Source: Haberlea rhodopensis (taxonomy: Eukaryota > Streptophyta > Magnoliopsida > Lamiales > Gesneriaceae). Taken from it: DNA of 64,000 nt. The position numbers were made by a program, and so were the translations under genes. This document shows positions 11,076-22,539 of this stretch, in pieces; the stretch's first letter is position 1; every line of letters starts with the position of its first letter. The notes under the pieces were generated by a model. It did no database searches. It saw nothing but the letters and a program-made list of their open reading frames with translations, and was not told where the DNA came from. The stretch spans positions 16,025,235-16,089,234 of the forward strand of contig CAJQUN010000004.1 of the NCBI GenBank assembly GCA_907163345.1, given 5' to 3'.

Positions 11076-12931
11076 CGTGTACAAGGCTCATATCGGATTT
11101 ATGTGGTTAAATAGTTTAATCATATTAGAATTAATATTGCATGCTATTTAAAACTGTATGAACATATATGATATGTTAATATTTAGTTTGTGAAAATCAT
11201 CGTAGAATTGTATTTGATATAATTGGCGAATAATCATATTTATTGAGCAAGTTTTCGGCCATCACCATCACAAATGACACCACGACTGGCCACATGAGGG
11301 CTAGGGTTTTCGAACCCTTGGCTCGAGATGGCTTAGTCGTTGTGGCTAATAATTGTGCATGGAAGTGTCGAAAATTGATTAGGGTTTAGAACCCATTGGA
11401 CGTGATGGCTAGCTCATGACGGCTAGGGTTTCGAACCCTAGTAGCCGTGCATGGCTCGGCCATCGTCGCCTATTTTGCTCAAGTTTTGAGACGTGGATGA
11501 GTTTTGAACTCTTTGGCTCGATGATGGTTCACGCATGCATGGTTAGTAGCTTTACCACATGAAGCAAGGTTTTTCGAACCCTTAGCTCGAGATGGTTGAG
11601 CCAACCCCGTGCATGGCCTGACCGTGACTCGTGGCTAACCAATTCCGGCGTTTCAATTAAGATGGCTCGATAAAGTTGCATGAAGGTGCGAGGCGGCTAG
11701 GGTTTGGAACCCTAGCGCCGCCGCCGCTCGAGCCATGGCTCGGCCATGGGCTAGGGTTTCGAACCCTAGGCCCATTAATGGTCAAGCCGTGTGCTTTGTG
11801 GTTCGAACCATGGTGGTTCGTGTCTTAGTTGCTTTAGTTCGTGGCATGTGATGTCCCGAGCGTACGATAATTTTTCAAAAATTATTTTACAGTTTTAATT
11901 AGAATTAAATTTAAAATGTTTAGAATTTAATTAATTAAATGTTAATGCATGCCTTATGTGTTGTTTGAGCATGGTGAGTGGTTATAGCCCTTTGACCTAT
12001 TAGATAGGATTTGTGGATGTTTGTAATATATAATACGACCTGCGTGTCGTGCCTTCTCTATTTCATTCTAAATGAAATCCCTCCCCTATGTTCCCCTCGA
12101 ATGTGAATCGAGGAATTCTATATCTTGTAAATAGTGTAGTTTATTTTATTGATGGTGATCAATGAAGATGGAGCATCGTGCCGGAATGAGGAGGCCATTC
12201 ACAAATTGGAGCCAAAGGAAGGTGCTTGTGAAGTTACCTTAGGTTGACTCTTAGGATTTTCTCATTGGCTTGAGAGAATCGTTAGTAGGGGCTATAACCA
12301 TGTCACGTTTAATTATGTATGTTGATGCATGATTTATCTTATGTTTTAGTTTGATAATAGTATTACACATATATGTAAATATGTATACAACTATATGTAG
12401 TCGACATATTTTAAATTATCAAACTAATCATGAGATCAATAAATCCCTCTAAAATATTAAGTTTTAGATGCCTTCCAAAATTAAAAGTACTCGTCAATAA
12501 CTTCGATTGTACATGTGTGGGTTTGCCAAAGCAAAGCACCGTGGCAATCTTAGTAAGGCGCGAAAGGATAATAGTGATATCCATTATACTTTAAATTGGG
12601 TACGACTTAACTAGGTTATCTCAATAGGATTGGGAACTTAGAGGCATGGGTTGGATTATAATTCATTTGATGAATTGAACAAAGTGTTGTTCGTCCAACT
12701 ATCCAAGAATTGCATGTGATGTAATTGACAAAGTGTTGTCTACCTAAATAACCGAGTCTTGGGCGATTAGCCAAAGCTAACTCAAGATTAGGCGAAATAT
12801 GGATCTTGGCCCAACTAAAGGTTTCGAGGGTTGATATTTTTTAAACAAAATAGTGGGAGTATCATTTAATATAAGACCATGTTAAATGATTAAATCATAA
12901 ACTTATTTGCATATTTATATTGTAGATATCC
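11076..12931 (+). other. Cop-1 5' leader with repeated palindromes
   Basis: Non-coding leader between primer-binding site and gag. From 11250 to 11860 it holds at least five copies of AGGGTTT(C)GAACCCT, the best being CTAGGGTTTCGAACCCTAG (near 11424 and 11751), mixed with GGCTCGAGATGG and GGCTCGGCCATGG. From about 11870 to 12931 it aligns with the Cop-2 leader (52290-53378). The 11250-11860 stretch has no counterpart there: Cop-2 has a different tandem repeat in that place. Confidence 0.75.
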
Positions 12932-15900
12932 ATGGCAACTAACAACGTTACTAGCACTTTATCACTGCGATCGGTCCTTGAGAAGGACAAATTAAATGGG
13001 ACGAATTTCCTAGACTGGCATAGGAACTTGAGGATAGTCCTCAAACAAGAAAAGAAATAATATGTCCTAGAGGAACCCTTACCCGCTGAGGAACCTCCCC
13101 TAACGGCTACAAGAGCTGAAAAAGATGCTTACAAGAAGCATCAAAGTGACGCACTTGATGTTGGGTGCCTTATGCTTGCCACCATGAACTCTGAGCTTCA
13201 GAAGCAACATGAGGAAATGGAGGCGTTCGATATGATCGAACACTTAAAGCAATTGTACCAACAACAAGCTAGACAAGAGAGGTATGACGTCTCTAAAGCG
13301 TTGTTCCAGTGCAGGATGGTAGAGGGAAGCCTAGTTGGAACTCATGTGCTCAAGATGATTGGGTACATTGAGAATCTGGACAAGCTGGGTTTTCCATTGG
13401 ACCAAGAGTTGGCCACCGATGTAATCTTGCAATCTTTGCCGGAGAGCTTCAGTCAATTCGTAGTAAATTACAATATGACTGACATGGAAAAGACTCTACC
13501 TCAATTGCTTGGTATGTTGAGAACATATGAAGCAAATACAAAGAAGACTAAGGCCACAAATGTTCTTATTGTGAATAAGGGCAAAGGAAAAGCCAAAGCT
13601 AAAGGCAACAAGAAAGCAAAGAAGGTCTTTGTTAAATCTAAGCCAAAGTCTTATGCACTGAAACCAAAGGGAGGGATAGCAAAGGAAGGGAACTGTTTCC
13701 ATTGCGGTGAGACCGGCCATTGGAAAAGAAACTGCAAAATATATCTGGAGGATCTAAAGAAAGGAAGTGTGACTTCCGCTTCAGGTATTTTTGTTATAGA
13801 AGTCAATTTATCTACTTCTTCATCATGGGTATTAGATACTGGATGTGGATCTCACATTTGTGTAAATGTGCAGGACCTCAAAAAGAGTAGATTATTGGCG
13901 AAAGGCGAAGTTGATCTCCGAGTTGGAAATGGAGCAAGAGTTGCTGCATTAGCTATAGGAGATTATTGTTTAGCTTTACCTTCTGGTTTATCGTTGATTT
14001 TAAAAGACTGTTATTTTGTGCCATCTATTACTAAAAGCATAATTTCTATTTCTTGTTTAGACAAGTATGGTTTTTCATTTATAATAAAGGACAACTGTTG
14101 TTCTATTTATTTAAATGATATGTTTTATGCTAGTGCACAAATGGTGAATGATCTTTATGTATTAAATCTTGATATGCCTATCTATAACATAAATACTAAA
14201 AGGATTAAAAATAATGATTGTAATCCGACTTATCTCTGACATTGTCGCTTGGGCCACATAAACGAGAACCGCATATCTAAACTTCATAAGGATGGAGTAT
14301 TAGATTCATTTGATTTTGAATCATATGAAACATGCGAATCTTGTTTAATGGGCAAGATGACAAAAGCCCCTTTCAAGGGACATGTTGAAAGGGCAAATGT
14401 TTTATTGGGACTAATACATAGTGATGTATGTGGACCAATAAGTACACAAGCTAGAGGTGGTTTTCAATACTTCGTTACATTTACTGATGACCTCAGTAGA
14501 TATGGGTATGTGTACCTAATGAAGCATAAGCATGAAACCTTTGAAAAGTTCAAAGATTTCAAGAATGAAGTACAAAACCAACTTGGCAAAAGTATCAAAA
14601 TCCTTCGATCAGATCGAGGAGGTGAATACCTAAGCCAAGAGTTTCATGACTATCTAAAGGAGTGTGGAATAGTCCCACAACTCACTCCTCCGTATACTCC
14701 ACAATGGAATGGTGTATCCGAGAGGAGAAATCGAACCTTGTTAGACATGGTTAGATCAATGATGAGTCATGCAGATCTTCCGATATCGTTTTGGGGACAC
14801 GCTCTAGAAACAGCGATTTTCTTACTGAACCGTGTTCCATCTGAATCAGTGGAAAAGACACCATATGAGATATGGACTGGGAAGCGTCCTAGTATGTCTT
14901 TTATGAAGATTTGGGGTTGTGAGGCTTTCGTTAGATGTCACGCCACTAACAAACTTGGACCCAAATCTGATAAGTGTTTATTTGTGGGGTATCCTAAGGA
15001 AACGAAAGGATACTATTTCTATTATCCCACCGAGAACAAAGTAGTTGTTGCTCGGACTGGTGTATTTCTTGAAAGAGAATTTATTTCTAGAAAAACCAGT
15101 GGGAGAAAAATAGAACTTAGTGAAGTTCAACCATAAGAAAACACTGAACCTGAGATTGAGATGGAAACAGAGCAGGCTCCGCAAGCTGTTGTGGAAGAAG
15201 CACCTGCTCAAGAGACACAAGCCCAGCGTAGGTCTGTAAGAGAACACCGGGAGCCACAGAGATATGGATTTCTTGTGACTCAACAAGGTGACTTACTACT
15301 TATTGATGAGGATGAGCCGTCATCTTATCAACAAGCTATAATGGGCAATGATTCTGAGAAATGGCAAGAGGCCATGAAATCTGAGATGAATCCATGTTTG
15401 CAAACCAAGTATGGACTTTGGTTGATCCACCTGAAGGGGTACGACCCATAGGGTGCAAATGGATTTTCAAGAAAAAGACCGATGTGGATGGTAACGTACA
15501 AACCTATAAAGGTCGGCTGGTTGCAAAAGGATTCAAACAAATTCATGGTATTGACTATGATGAAACCTTTTCACCAGTGGCCATGGTTAAATCCATAAGG
15601 ATCTTACTTGCAATAGCTGCATTTCATGATTATGAAATCTGGCAGATGGATGTCAAAACAGCTTTCCTTAATGGAAATCTGCTCGAGGATGTGTACATGA
15701 CACAGCCCGAGGGTTTTGTCGATCCAAAGGATGCTGGAAAGATATGCAAGCTACAACGATCCATTTATGGATTGAAGCAAGCTTCTCGGAGTTGGAATCT
15801 TTGATTTGATGATGCAATCAAAGAGTTTGGTTTTATCAAAAACGAAGTTGAACCTTGTGTCTACAAGAAGGTTAGTGGGAGCGTAATTATTTTCCTAGTG

Positions 15901-16893
15901 TTGTATGTAGATGACATATTTCTCATTGGAAATGATAACCCTGCCTTACAATCTGTAAAGATTTGGCTAGGGAACTGCTTTTCGATGAAAGACTTGGGAG
16001 AAGCCACCTATGTATTAGGAATCAAGATCTATAGAGATAGATCAAGAAGGCTTCTTGGTCTGAGTCAAAGTACATACATAGACAAAGTGCTTAAAAGGTT
16101 TAGCATGCAAGAATCAAAGAAATGATTCGTGCCTATGACACATGGCATTTATCTCTCGAAGGAACAGTGTCCTTCAACACCAGATGAGAGACAACGCATG
16201 AGTAAGATTCCATATGCGTCAGCTATTCGATCTATCATATATGCCATGATATGTACTCGTCCCGATGTATCGTATGCTTTGAGCATGACGAGCAGATATC
16301 AAGTTGATCCAGGTGAAGGTCACTGGATTGCTGTCAAGAACATCCTGAAGTACTTGAGAAGGACTAAGGATACATTCTTGATTTATGGAGGTGAGGAAGA
16401 GCTCAATGTAATGGGTTACACTGATGCAAGCTTCCAAACTGACAAAGATGATTTTCGATCGCAATCTGGATATGTGTATTGCCTAAATGGAGGTGCTGTG
16501 AGCTGGAAGAGTTCAAAGCAAGAAACAGTAGCCAATTCTACAACGGAAGCTGAGTATATTGCTGCCTCGGATGCAGCAAAGGAAGCTGTTTGGATGAGGA
16601 AGTTCATTTCTGAACTTGGAGTGGTGCCTAGCATTAAAAATCCGATAGAACTCTATTGTGACAACAATGGAGCGATTGCATTGGCTAAGGAACCAAGATC
16701 TCACCAAAGATCCAAGCACATACTTAGGCGTTTCCATTTCATTCGAGAAATCGTTGAAAGGGGAGATGTTAAAATATGCAAAGTACCAACAGATGATAAT
16801 GTATCTGACCCATTGACGAAGCCACTGTCACAGCAGAAGCATGATCGTCATACTAGATATCTAGGCATTAGGTATATGTCTGAGTGGTCTTAG
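12932..16893 (+). pseudogene. Cop-1 gag-pol polyprotein, broken
   Basis: The ATG at 12932 (MATNNVTSTLSLRSVLEK) is the same start as in Cop-2. Domains in order: Gag (12932-13750) with a zinc knuckle CFHCGETGHWKRNC (13694-13735); aspartic protease with LDTGCGSH (about 13835); integrase (14249-15000) with the catalytic Asp in IHSDVCGP, Asp in RSDRGGEY and Glu in NGVSERRNRT; reverse transcriptase with LYVDD (about 15900); RNase H ending DPLTKPLSQQKHD. Breaks seen: TAA at 13058 (codon 43), TGA at 14237, TAA at 15134, a one-base deletion near 15389, TGA at 15802 and TGA at 16123. At each stop Cop-2 has a sense codon, so these are mutations after insertion. The element cannot make its own proteins. 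Confidence 0.93.
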
Positions 16894-16908
16894 TGCAAGT
16901 GGGAGATT
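16892..16908 (+). other. Polypurine tract of Cop-1
   Basis: AGTGCAAGTGGGAGAT directly before the 3' LTR, the usual plus-strand priming site. It is identical in Cop-2 (57331-57347). Confidence 0.8.
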
Positions 16909-18173
16909 TGTTGGGATATGCCCTAAAACATATCATTAGATGATTGTTTATGACATACAATGTAATATGATTTTATAAATGGCAATTCATTATTATATAT
17001 TATTCTTTTAACTGTGCAATGTGAATTAATATATATGTTAATGTCCTTAGAATAATACTGTATTATTCTTAAAGATGTCCCTAGTCAAGTATTATCATGA
17101 AAGGGATAATGATAATACGTAGAGACTAGTATGTGTTGATCGATGAATTGTTCATTGATATGAGATATCAAATCAACATATGGGTACATGTTAGAGAACG
17201 ATGTACTGGACAGACCCACCATGAGAATGCAATATGGATAGTTATATGATAGTCATATGCAATTCTCATAGTGATAATAATGTATGTAATCCTTACGACT
17301 TGTGATCATCAGAGATACCAACATAAGGAGTTATGTATTTTGATATCGTCAAACGTTACTCGTAACAGGGTAAACTATAAAGGCGACTATTGGATACACT
17401 ACGAATTATGTAGAGGGATGTTGACTGATCGAGATAGGATTTGTCCCTCCTATATAACAGGAGATGTGTTTGGCCCTTGATCAAGTGAGAACTAAAATGC
17501 ATGGCCATGCTCGAATGAGTCGATATGAGATATCGAGCTTATTCGTTTATTCTAGTTCTACTTGGGGATCAAGAAATAAAGATTGGATATACGAGTATGA
17601 CTATTCCATGACTCGTGTTCAATCTAAACACAAAGGACAAAGGGATTAAGCTACATGGTTAATATTATCACAAGTTCATAAGACTTTAAGAAAGTCTTGA
17701 ACCTTAATTAAAAGCCTTATAATATAAATACAAGTTATGTTTTAATTGTAAGATATAACTTCATATCATAAAACCTACACCATAGAAGCTTTCGGCCGCC
17801 TCATTCACGCCTCTCTCTCTCGGTTTTGCTTGATAGCCGTAGGGAGCTTGGTGGTGTTCGTGCCATCATTCGATTGTGAATCGAGTGTGCTTCGTGTATT
17901 GGTTTAAGAACTTGTCTAGCAACTTGTTCTTAAACTTTCCCTTCACCCGATTTGATCGTGTGGATACCGTTGAGGCAAAACTTGTTAAGTTTTGCTAGTG
18001 ACTCGGAGGAGGCGTTGGACGTGGTGCTGCTCCGTGGAATCTGTTCAAACACGCTACAAGGGTGAGATTCTTATTATCCTTTATCCGATATGAAATCCTA
18101 TGTATAGATTTGCTGGTTAGTAATCCATATAAAATTTTATTCCGCTGCGTTGTATGCTCTTGGATTACTTACA
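16909..18173 (+). repeat. Cop-1 3' LTR (1265 bp, internal deletion)
   Basis: Same ends as the 5' LTR. The run CACAAGTTC (17668-17676) passes straight to ATAAGACTTTAAG, skipping about 245 bp present at 10322-10566. Elsewhere only scattered single-base differences were noticed. Confidence 0.92.
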
Positions 18174-18804
18174 ACGTCACCACGACAACCCACATACTAG
18201 AACAACATACTGTTCCACAACCATAGCATATATATATATAGGCACGTACTTCACTATGTACCTTATCACTGGAATTTCTAGTCGTGCTATCCTCCTCTTT
18301 GCCCAAAAGTCTGAGGTGGCTATGAAAAATCCTACAATTCAAAATAAGCATCAATCACTCAATTAAAGTGATCAATCACCAATATATGCTATGGAACACA
18401 TTCAAGCATATTACTCACCACACACTTTAATGCATGTTATAATGCATACTAACATGTATCTATCTCGTCTATTAACACACTACTCGTGCTTAAAGGTATA
18501 AACATCTCATACCATTGCCCAACACCCACCAAGACACTATAACACTTTTAAGTTGGAAAGTGTAGGATTTTCACCACCAAATGATCAAGTCTTTAGGCCA
18601 ACAGTTGAACACCATTTAGACATATTATCAAACACCTCATGAGCATGATTTTCAAGCCCAATATAGCCTTGAATTATTTATGCCAATTCCGGTCCGAGAT
18701 CCAAGCATTTAACCCCGTAAATTATTTCATAATTTACCACACTAATCAATTGTTTAAATATAAATAACTTTTGGGCATCATACCAATTTATTTTGGACAT
18801 TACA
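18174..18804 (-). repeat. Gyp-B LTR, 5' portion, beyond Cop-1
   Basis: Begins with the Cop-1 target duplication and a partial array unit (ACGTC...CCACGACAACCC), showing that it continues the array broken by Cop-1. It ends at 18804 with GGACATTACA, the reverse complement of an LTR start. An imperfect inverted repeat of the GTAC type lies at 18246-18261. No protein-coding signal was seen. Confidence 0.65.
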
Positions 18805-19041
18805 AAACCCGTGATGAAGGATCGAGTAGGATTGGTAGATTACTATCAAGTGCTAGTATGCAACCACTATTTTCCTACGGAAGATAGCGCACATAGATAG
18901 TTTTAGAGTTGGTTTTGTACCTTCTCTTTACTTAGCATTTGATATAACTTTGTTTATTAGGACTTGGTTTTTCAGTTCTGTTTGAGCAAACTATTTGTCT
19001 ATTTTTCCTAGCAAAGACCTTTGTGGTTTGGTTTTAGAAAT
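18805..19041. other. Unassigned sequence between Gyp-B and SIRE-B
   Basis: About 240 bp of AT-rich DNA with no ORF and no resemblance I recognise. It is probably the older target into which SIRE-B inserted. Confidence 0.4.
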
Positions 19042-19077
19042 TGTTGGGAAAACATTAACTTTTGGTGATCACAAACA

Positions 19078-19375
19078 TCTACCGGATAAAGAGACATCTA
19101 CCGGGTGAAGAGACATCAACCGGTTAAAGAGATATCTACCGAATAAAGAGACATAAGACATCAACCGAATAAAGAGATATCTACCGGATAAAGAGACATC
19201 TACCGGGTGAAGAGACATCAACCGGGTGAAGAGATATCTACCGGATAAAGAGACATCTATCGGGTGAAGAGATATCTACCAGGTGAAGAGACATCAACCG
19301 ATAAAGAGACATCTACCGGGTAAAGAGACATCAACCGGATAAAGAGATATCTATCGTATAAAGAATCATCTACCG
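19078..19375. repeat. 19-20 bp tandem repeat in SIRE-B LTR
   Basis: About fifteen units of GATAAAGAGACATCTACCGG with alternation of ATCTACCGG and ATCAACCGG, and of GATAAAG and GGTGAAG. The 3' LTR (23437-23660) has the same repeat with fewer and more decayed units. Confidence 0.85.
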
Positions 19376-19695
19376 GGTACAGAAGAGTGAAAGTCTACTA
19401 TAACAAGAGTACCAGCAGATGATGAAATAAACATTAGCCATTCATGCAACCGGCAGATGGACAGCAGAGGAGAAGACATTAGACGTATAAAGCAACAAGA
19501 CAAAACAAGTACAAATCAAATGTACAACAGAGCGCCGCACCTCTATGATAACAGCGCCACCATTAGCGTCAGAATGAAAGAGCCGTTAATTAATAAAATT
19601 GGAAAGAAGACAAACAGAATTTGGAAGAAAATCACGGAGCTGCTTTCAAGCAGAACTTTCCAATTGAAGAAAAATTATCGTTAGATCAATGTGTC

Positions 19696-19703
19696 TATAA
19701 ATA
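19696..19703 (+). promoter_or_regulatory. TATA box of SIRE-B 5' LTR
   Basis: TATAAATA within GTGTCTATAAATACGTCG. The 3' LTR has CTACAAATACGTCG in the same place, so its TATA box is damaged. Confidence 0.6.
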
Positions 19704-20040
19704 CGTCGAAGTAAAGATGAAGAAGCTGCTAATAAATCCGCTACAAATAAATTACATAAAACAACTTCATTTTCAAGCAAAACATACAACATTCTACTGA
19801 GATATTCTGAAGTTTTGCAAGAGCAGCAAAGCAGCATTATTGTGATCTTGAAGATCAAAGCCTACTGAGTCTGCTGCTCAAAGAACAGAAAAGGATTAAT
19901 AGATTTGTAACTCTTTATGAGTGTTGTAAACACACTGTAAACATTTATCAAAGTTGTGTCGCTAGGAGTTTATGCCAAGTTTTGTGAGTGCCTAAAAGGT
20001 TGTATACTGAAAAGTGTAAGCCAAAGTCTTCTAGTGTAAC

Positions 20041-21331
20041 TGTAAGGACCCTGATACCTTAAGTGTCAATTTAAGTGCAATAAGAGCTAAGCATGCATAA
20101 ATTATAGTATAAAGTTCGTATTGATGCCTTGAGCTATTAGGATTACAGTGCCAAAATAAAATTTCCAAAAGGATTAATTACATTCCCAGTTAAATGAATG
20201 TTAATCCTATAGTTTTACACTACTCTTAGAGTAGAGACTATACAAAAGAATCCTGCCATCCTATACGAAAAGAACTCCTCACAAAGCTCATAGCATCAAC
20301 CCGGTCCTTAGCCCTCCAAGTCAAAATGTACCTACAAGGACAACCCCCAAATCATGAGCATATAATAATCCATATTCAACACAATATGATTATAAGGCAT
20401 AAATGCATAAACCGTAAATACAAAGCACTTCATGTTTTCCATTGCATTTAAAACGCTCTCTTTTGGTTGTCCCTGTATCATAACTCATAATCATAATCAA
20501 TGGATTATATTATGGTTCTACAAATGTCATGACATATAACCATTTCATTAACACCAATAACCAATCCCTAGTCTGTTATAACAGTGTATTTTAATGCACC
20601 TCGCTTGTCATGACCGCGACACTAATACCCCTCGCTTCGACATATCAGCGGCATCGAATAACCTCAGTTTAAATGTGACATGCGGCATTCACCCTCGCTT
20701 CAACATTTTAGCGGCAAATATTCTTTCCTCGCTACGATATGACAGCGGCAAGTATTCTATCATCGCTTCAAATGACAGCGGCAAAGCATTTGAAATCATC
20801 ACTCGAATATAACCATGACACATGGGATATGCACCAAGTATCCAACATACATGTATGCAATCACAATGCATAATTCAACATGTATTTGCATCCACAATGC
20901 ACAATCCAACATATACTTGCATCCACAATGCACATTCCAATAAGTATATAAAATACATACCGTTGGGTGTCCGTACGTCTTCTACGTACCATTCCAAAAT
21001 GTAGAATTTGGTAGGACTTTATTTCCTTTGTTGTGGTGCCACCTAGAAAGGCTCTACATAACCACACAATTCAATATTAGAAGCCAAATAATAGTCCAAT
21101 ACCCAAAATCTCATCAATTAAACCAAGAATATAATTTTCAGTAACATCGTTCTACCGATCAATCGGTCCAAGCTACCGATCGATCGGTAAACATCCAAAT
21201 TTTTGAATTTAGCCACGGCCTTTCACCGATCGATCAGTAGCCACCCACCGATCGATCGGTCGCTCACACAAATTGATCGGTAAATACAGAAATATTTACC
21301 CATCGGTACGCACTTGCACCGATCGATCGCC
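20041..21331 (-). mobile_element. Gyp-C: truncated gypsy LTR fragment inside SIRE-B
   Basis: On the minus strand the fragment ends at 20041 with GGGTCCTTACA. Just before that it matches the end of the Tek-1 LTR (AATCCTA(A/T)TAGCTCAAGG, then the CCTACAAGG / CCTGTAGGTAC block). It also has the GCGAGG...GCCGCT block (20590-20790), an inverted repeat (20973-20989) and a palindrome cluster (21157-21332). The LTR start is missing and no primer-binding site is seen. The right border, where the env-like ORF resumes, is approximate. Confidence 0.7.
20973..20989 (-). other. GTACGT-ACGTAC inverted repeat in Gyp-C
   Basis: Perfect 6-bp arms with a 5-base loop. The minus strand reads GGTACGTAGAAGACGTACGG. 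Its place, downstream of the palindrome cluster, is the same as in Tek-1 and LARD-1. Confidence 0.75.
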
Positions 21332-21332
21332 C
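21157..21332. repeat. ACCGATCGATCGGT palindrome cluster in Gyp-C
   Basis: Six GATCGATC-type palindromes, here flanked as ACCGATCGATCGGT instead of GCGATCGATCGC. Both outer arms changed together, so the palindrome is kept. The last copy (21317-21330) has one ACC arm and one GCC arm. Confidence 0.8.
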
Positions 21333-22539
21333 CAGCAGATGTCTCCACGGTAATCTCCACCTTTACCACCTTATTACCTGCACCAACTGCCACAACGGAC
21401 CACACTACTGTATCTGATCAACATCCTCCATTAATGGCTGTTGATCCCACTACTATAGATATAATAATACAAACAATGGTTACTCAAGTCAACCTCACTT
21501 CAAAGGATGTTGCCACCACTGAGTCCTCATTTCCATCCCCAACCACTCTAGCCATAATACCTCCTTCTTCTTTGCCAGACCAAGCCACAAGTCCCATTGA
21601 ATCCACCCTTGTTGTTCCCTTAATCGAACCATTAACCATTGTCTCTTCTCCCCTCACAAACCTCCAAATCATCCCACCTATCCAAACACTGCCCTCTACT
21701 ATAGAGATATTTGCTGGGTCGATAGTACCATACTGTCCAAGTGCAGACATACCAGCTTCTGCTACTGATCCGACCGGTGTCGTCTCCGTCGAAGTATCTA
21801 CTGGAGTGCTCCATCGGCTGATCCGACTGCGGTTGTTGTATCTGCTGATCTAACGATACCTACTGATGATGCTGATCAAGTTGGTCTATTCTCGCTTGTT
21901 CAATCTCTAGCCAGTGATCCCACTGAGGACTTCTTTGACTTTTCGGATCATGGTAATGGTGAGGAAGCACCTTCCAATATTGCTGATCAGCTAGCTCAGT
22001 TGTCAGGTGTTATTTCTGCTCTGGCTGGTGAAGTCGCCAAACTCAAACATGAAGAGCGAGACGCTAGTCATGAAATTAGTAATCTACGACGTCACACTGA
22101 TTCTCAATTCAGAGATATCTACCGCGATGTCAATCACATGTCCGACAAGGTTACAAGTCTTCAAAAGTTTGTCACCAATGCCTTTTCCGACTCCTTCGCC
22201 AAGCTGGGGCAAGCCCAACTTCAACTCAATCAGCAGAATAAGTCTCTTCATGATGCCACCTCACTGGAGATCGGAGGAAAAATTGATGAGATTCATCAGA
22301 AGTTCTCTAAGCAGTTGGCATCTATGAAAGCTGCTTTTGCACCTCAGTTGCAAGATTTAAGCAACAGTCTGCCCACGGTCACTCGCACTATCAGACGGCT
22401 ATCGGAACCCATCAAACATCATCAGTCACGAGGAAGGGAATCAGTCCCAGAAAGACGCCCCTCTGCTAGCACAAGAAAACTAAGTCAACCGCTACATTCA
22501 TCCCCGCAGGTCTCGCAATCCATGACAAACACCCTCTGA
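21332..22539 (+). pseudogene. SIRE-B: C-terminal part of the extra (env-like) ORF
   Basis: A Thr/Pro/Ser-rich stretch (21332-21800: many TTL, PPS and TDP runs) is followed by a charged helical region (21850-22539). There SGVISALAGEVAKLKHEERD, EISNLRRHTDSQFRDI and QLASMKAAFAPQLQDLSN look like a coiled coil, ending in a basic Arg/Ser-rich tail (RGRESVPERRPS) and a stop at 22537. A frameshift near 21800 separates the halves, and the N-terminus is lost at the Gyp-C border. The layout (Pro-rich linker, coiled coil, basic tail) matches my memory of extra proteins downstream of pol in asterid SIRE elements. No biochemical function is known to me. Confidence 0.5.

Larger units (their letters stand above)
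9553..18173 (+). mobile_element. Cop-1: full-length but inactivated Ty1-copia retrotransposon (Angela/Tork-like)
   Basis: The order is 5' LTR (9553-11062), primer-binding site, 1.87-kb leader, gag-pol, polypurine tract and 3' LTR (16909-18173), 8621 bp in all. Both LTRs begin TGTTGGGATATGCCCTAA and end GGATTACTTACA. The flanks are ACATC (9548-9552) and ACGTC (18174-18178), a 5-bp target duplication with one change. The target is the 40-bp array of the Gyp-B LTR. Lineage is judged from LTR length and polyprotein motifs and is tentative. Confidence 0.92.
6270..18804 (-). mobile_element. Gyp-B: minus-strand gypsy-type LTR element with a minisatellite LTR, truncated; hosts Cop-1
   Basis: On the minus strand an LTR starts at 18804 (TGTAATGTCC) and ends at 7116 (GTCTTACA). 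It is interrupted by Cop-1 (9553-18173). A primer-binding site follows at 7111-7101, then a short internal remnant down to about 6270. LTR length without Cop-1 is about 3.06 kb. No gag or pol remains, and the left breakpoint against SIRE-A is approximate. The start TGTAATGTCC resembles LARD-1 (TGTGATGTCC), supporting a related gypsy or LARD family. Confidence 0.7.
19042..20040 (+). repeat. SIRE-B 5' LTR, truncated
   Basis: Starts TGTTGGGAAAACATTAAC. It contains a 19-20 bp tandem repeat (19078-19375; core AGAGACATCTACCGG) and a TATAAATA box (19696-19703). It ends at GTGTAAC, where the Gyp-C LTR fragment begins. The 3' end of the LTR is missing. Confidence 0.75.
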
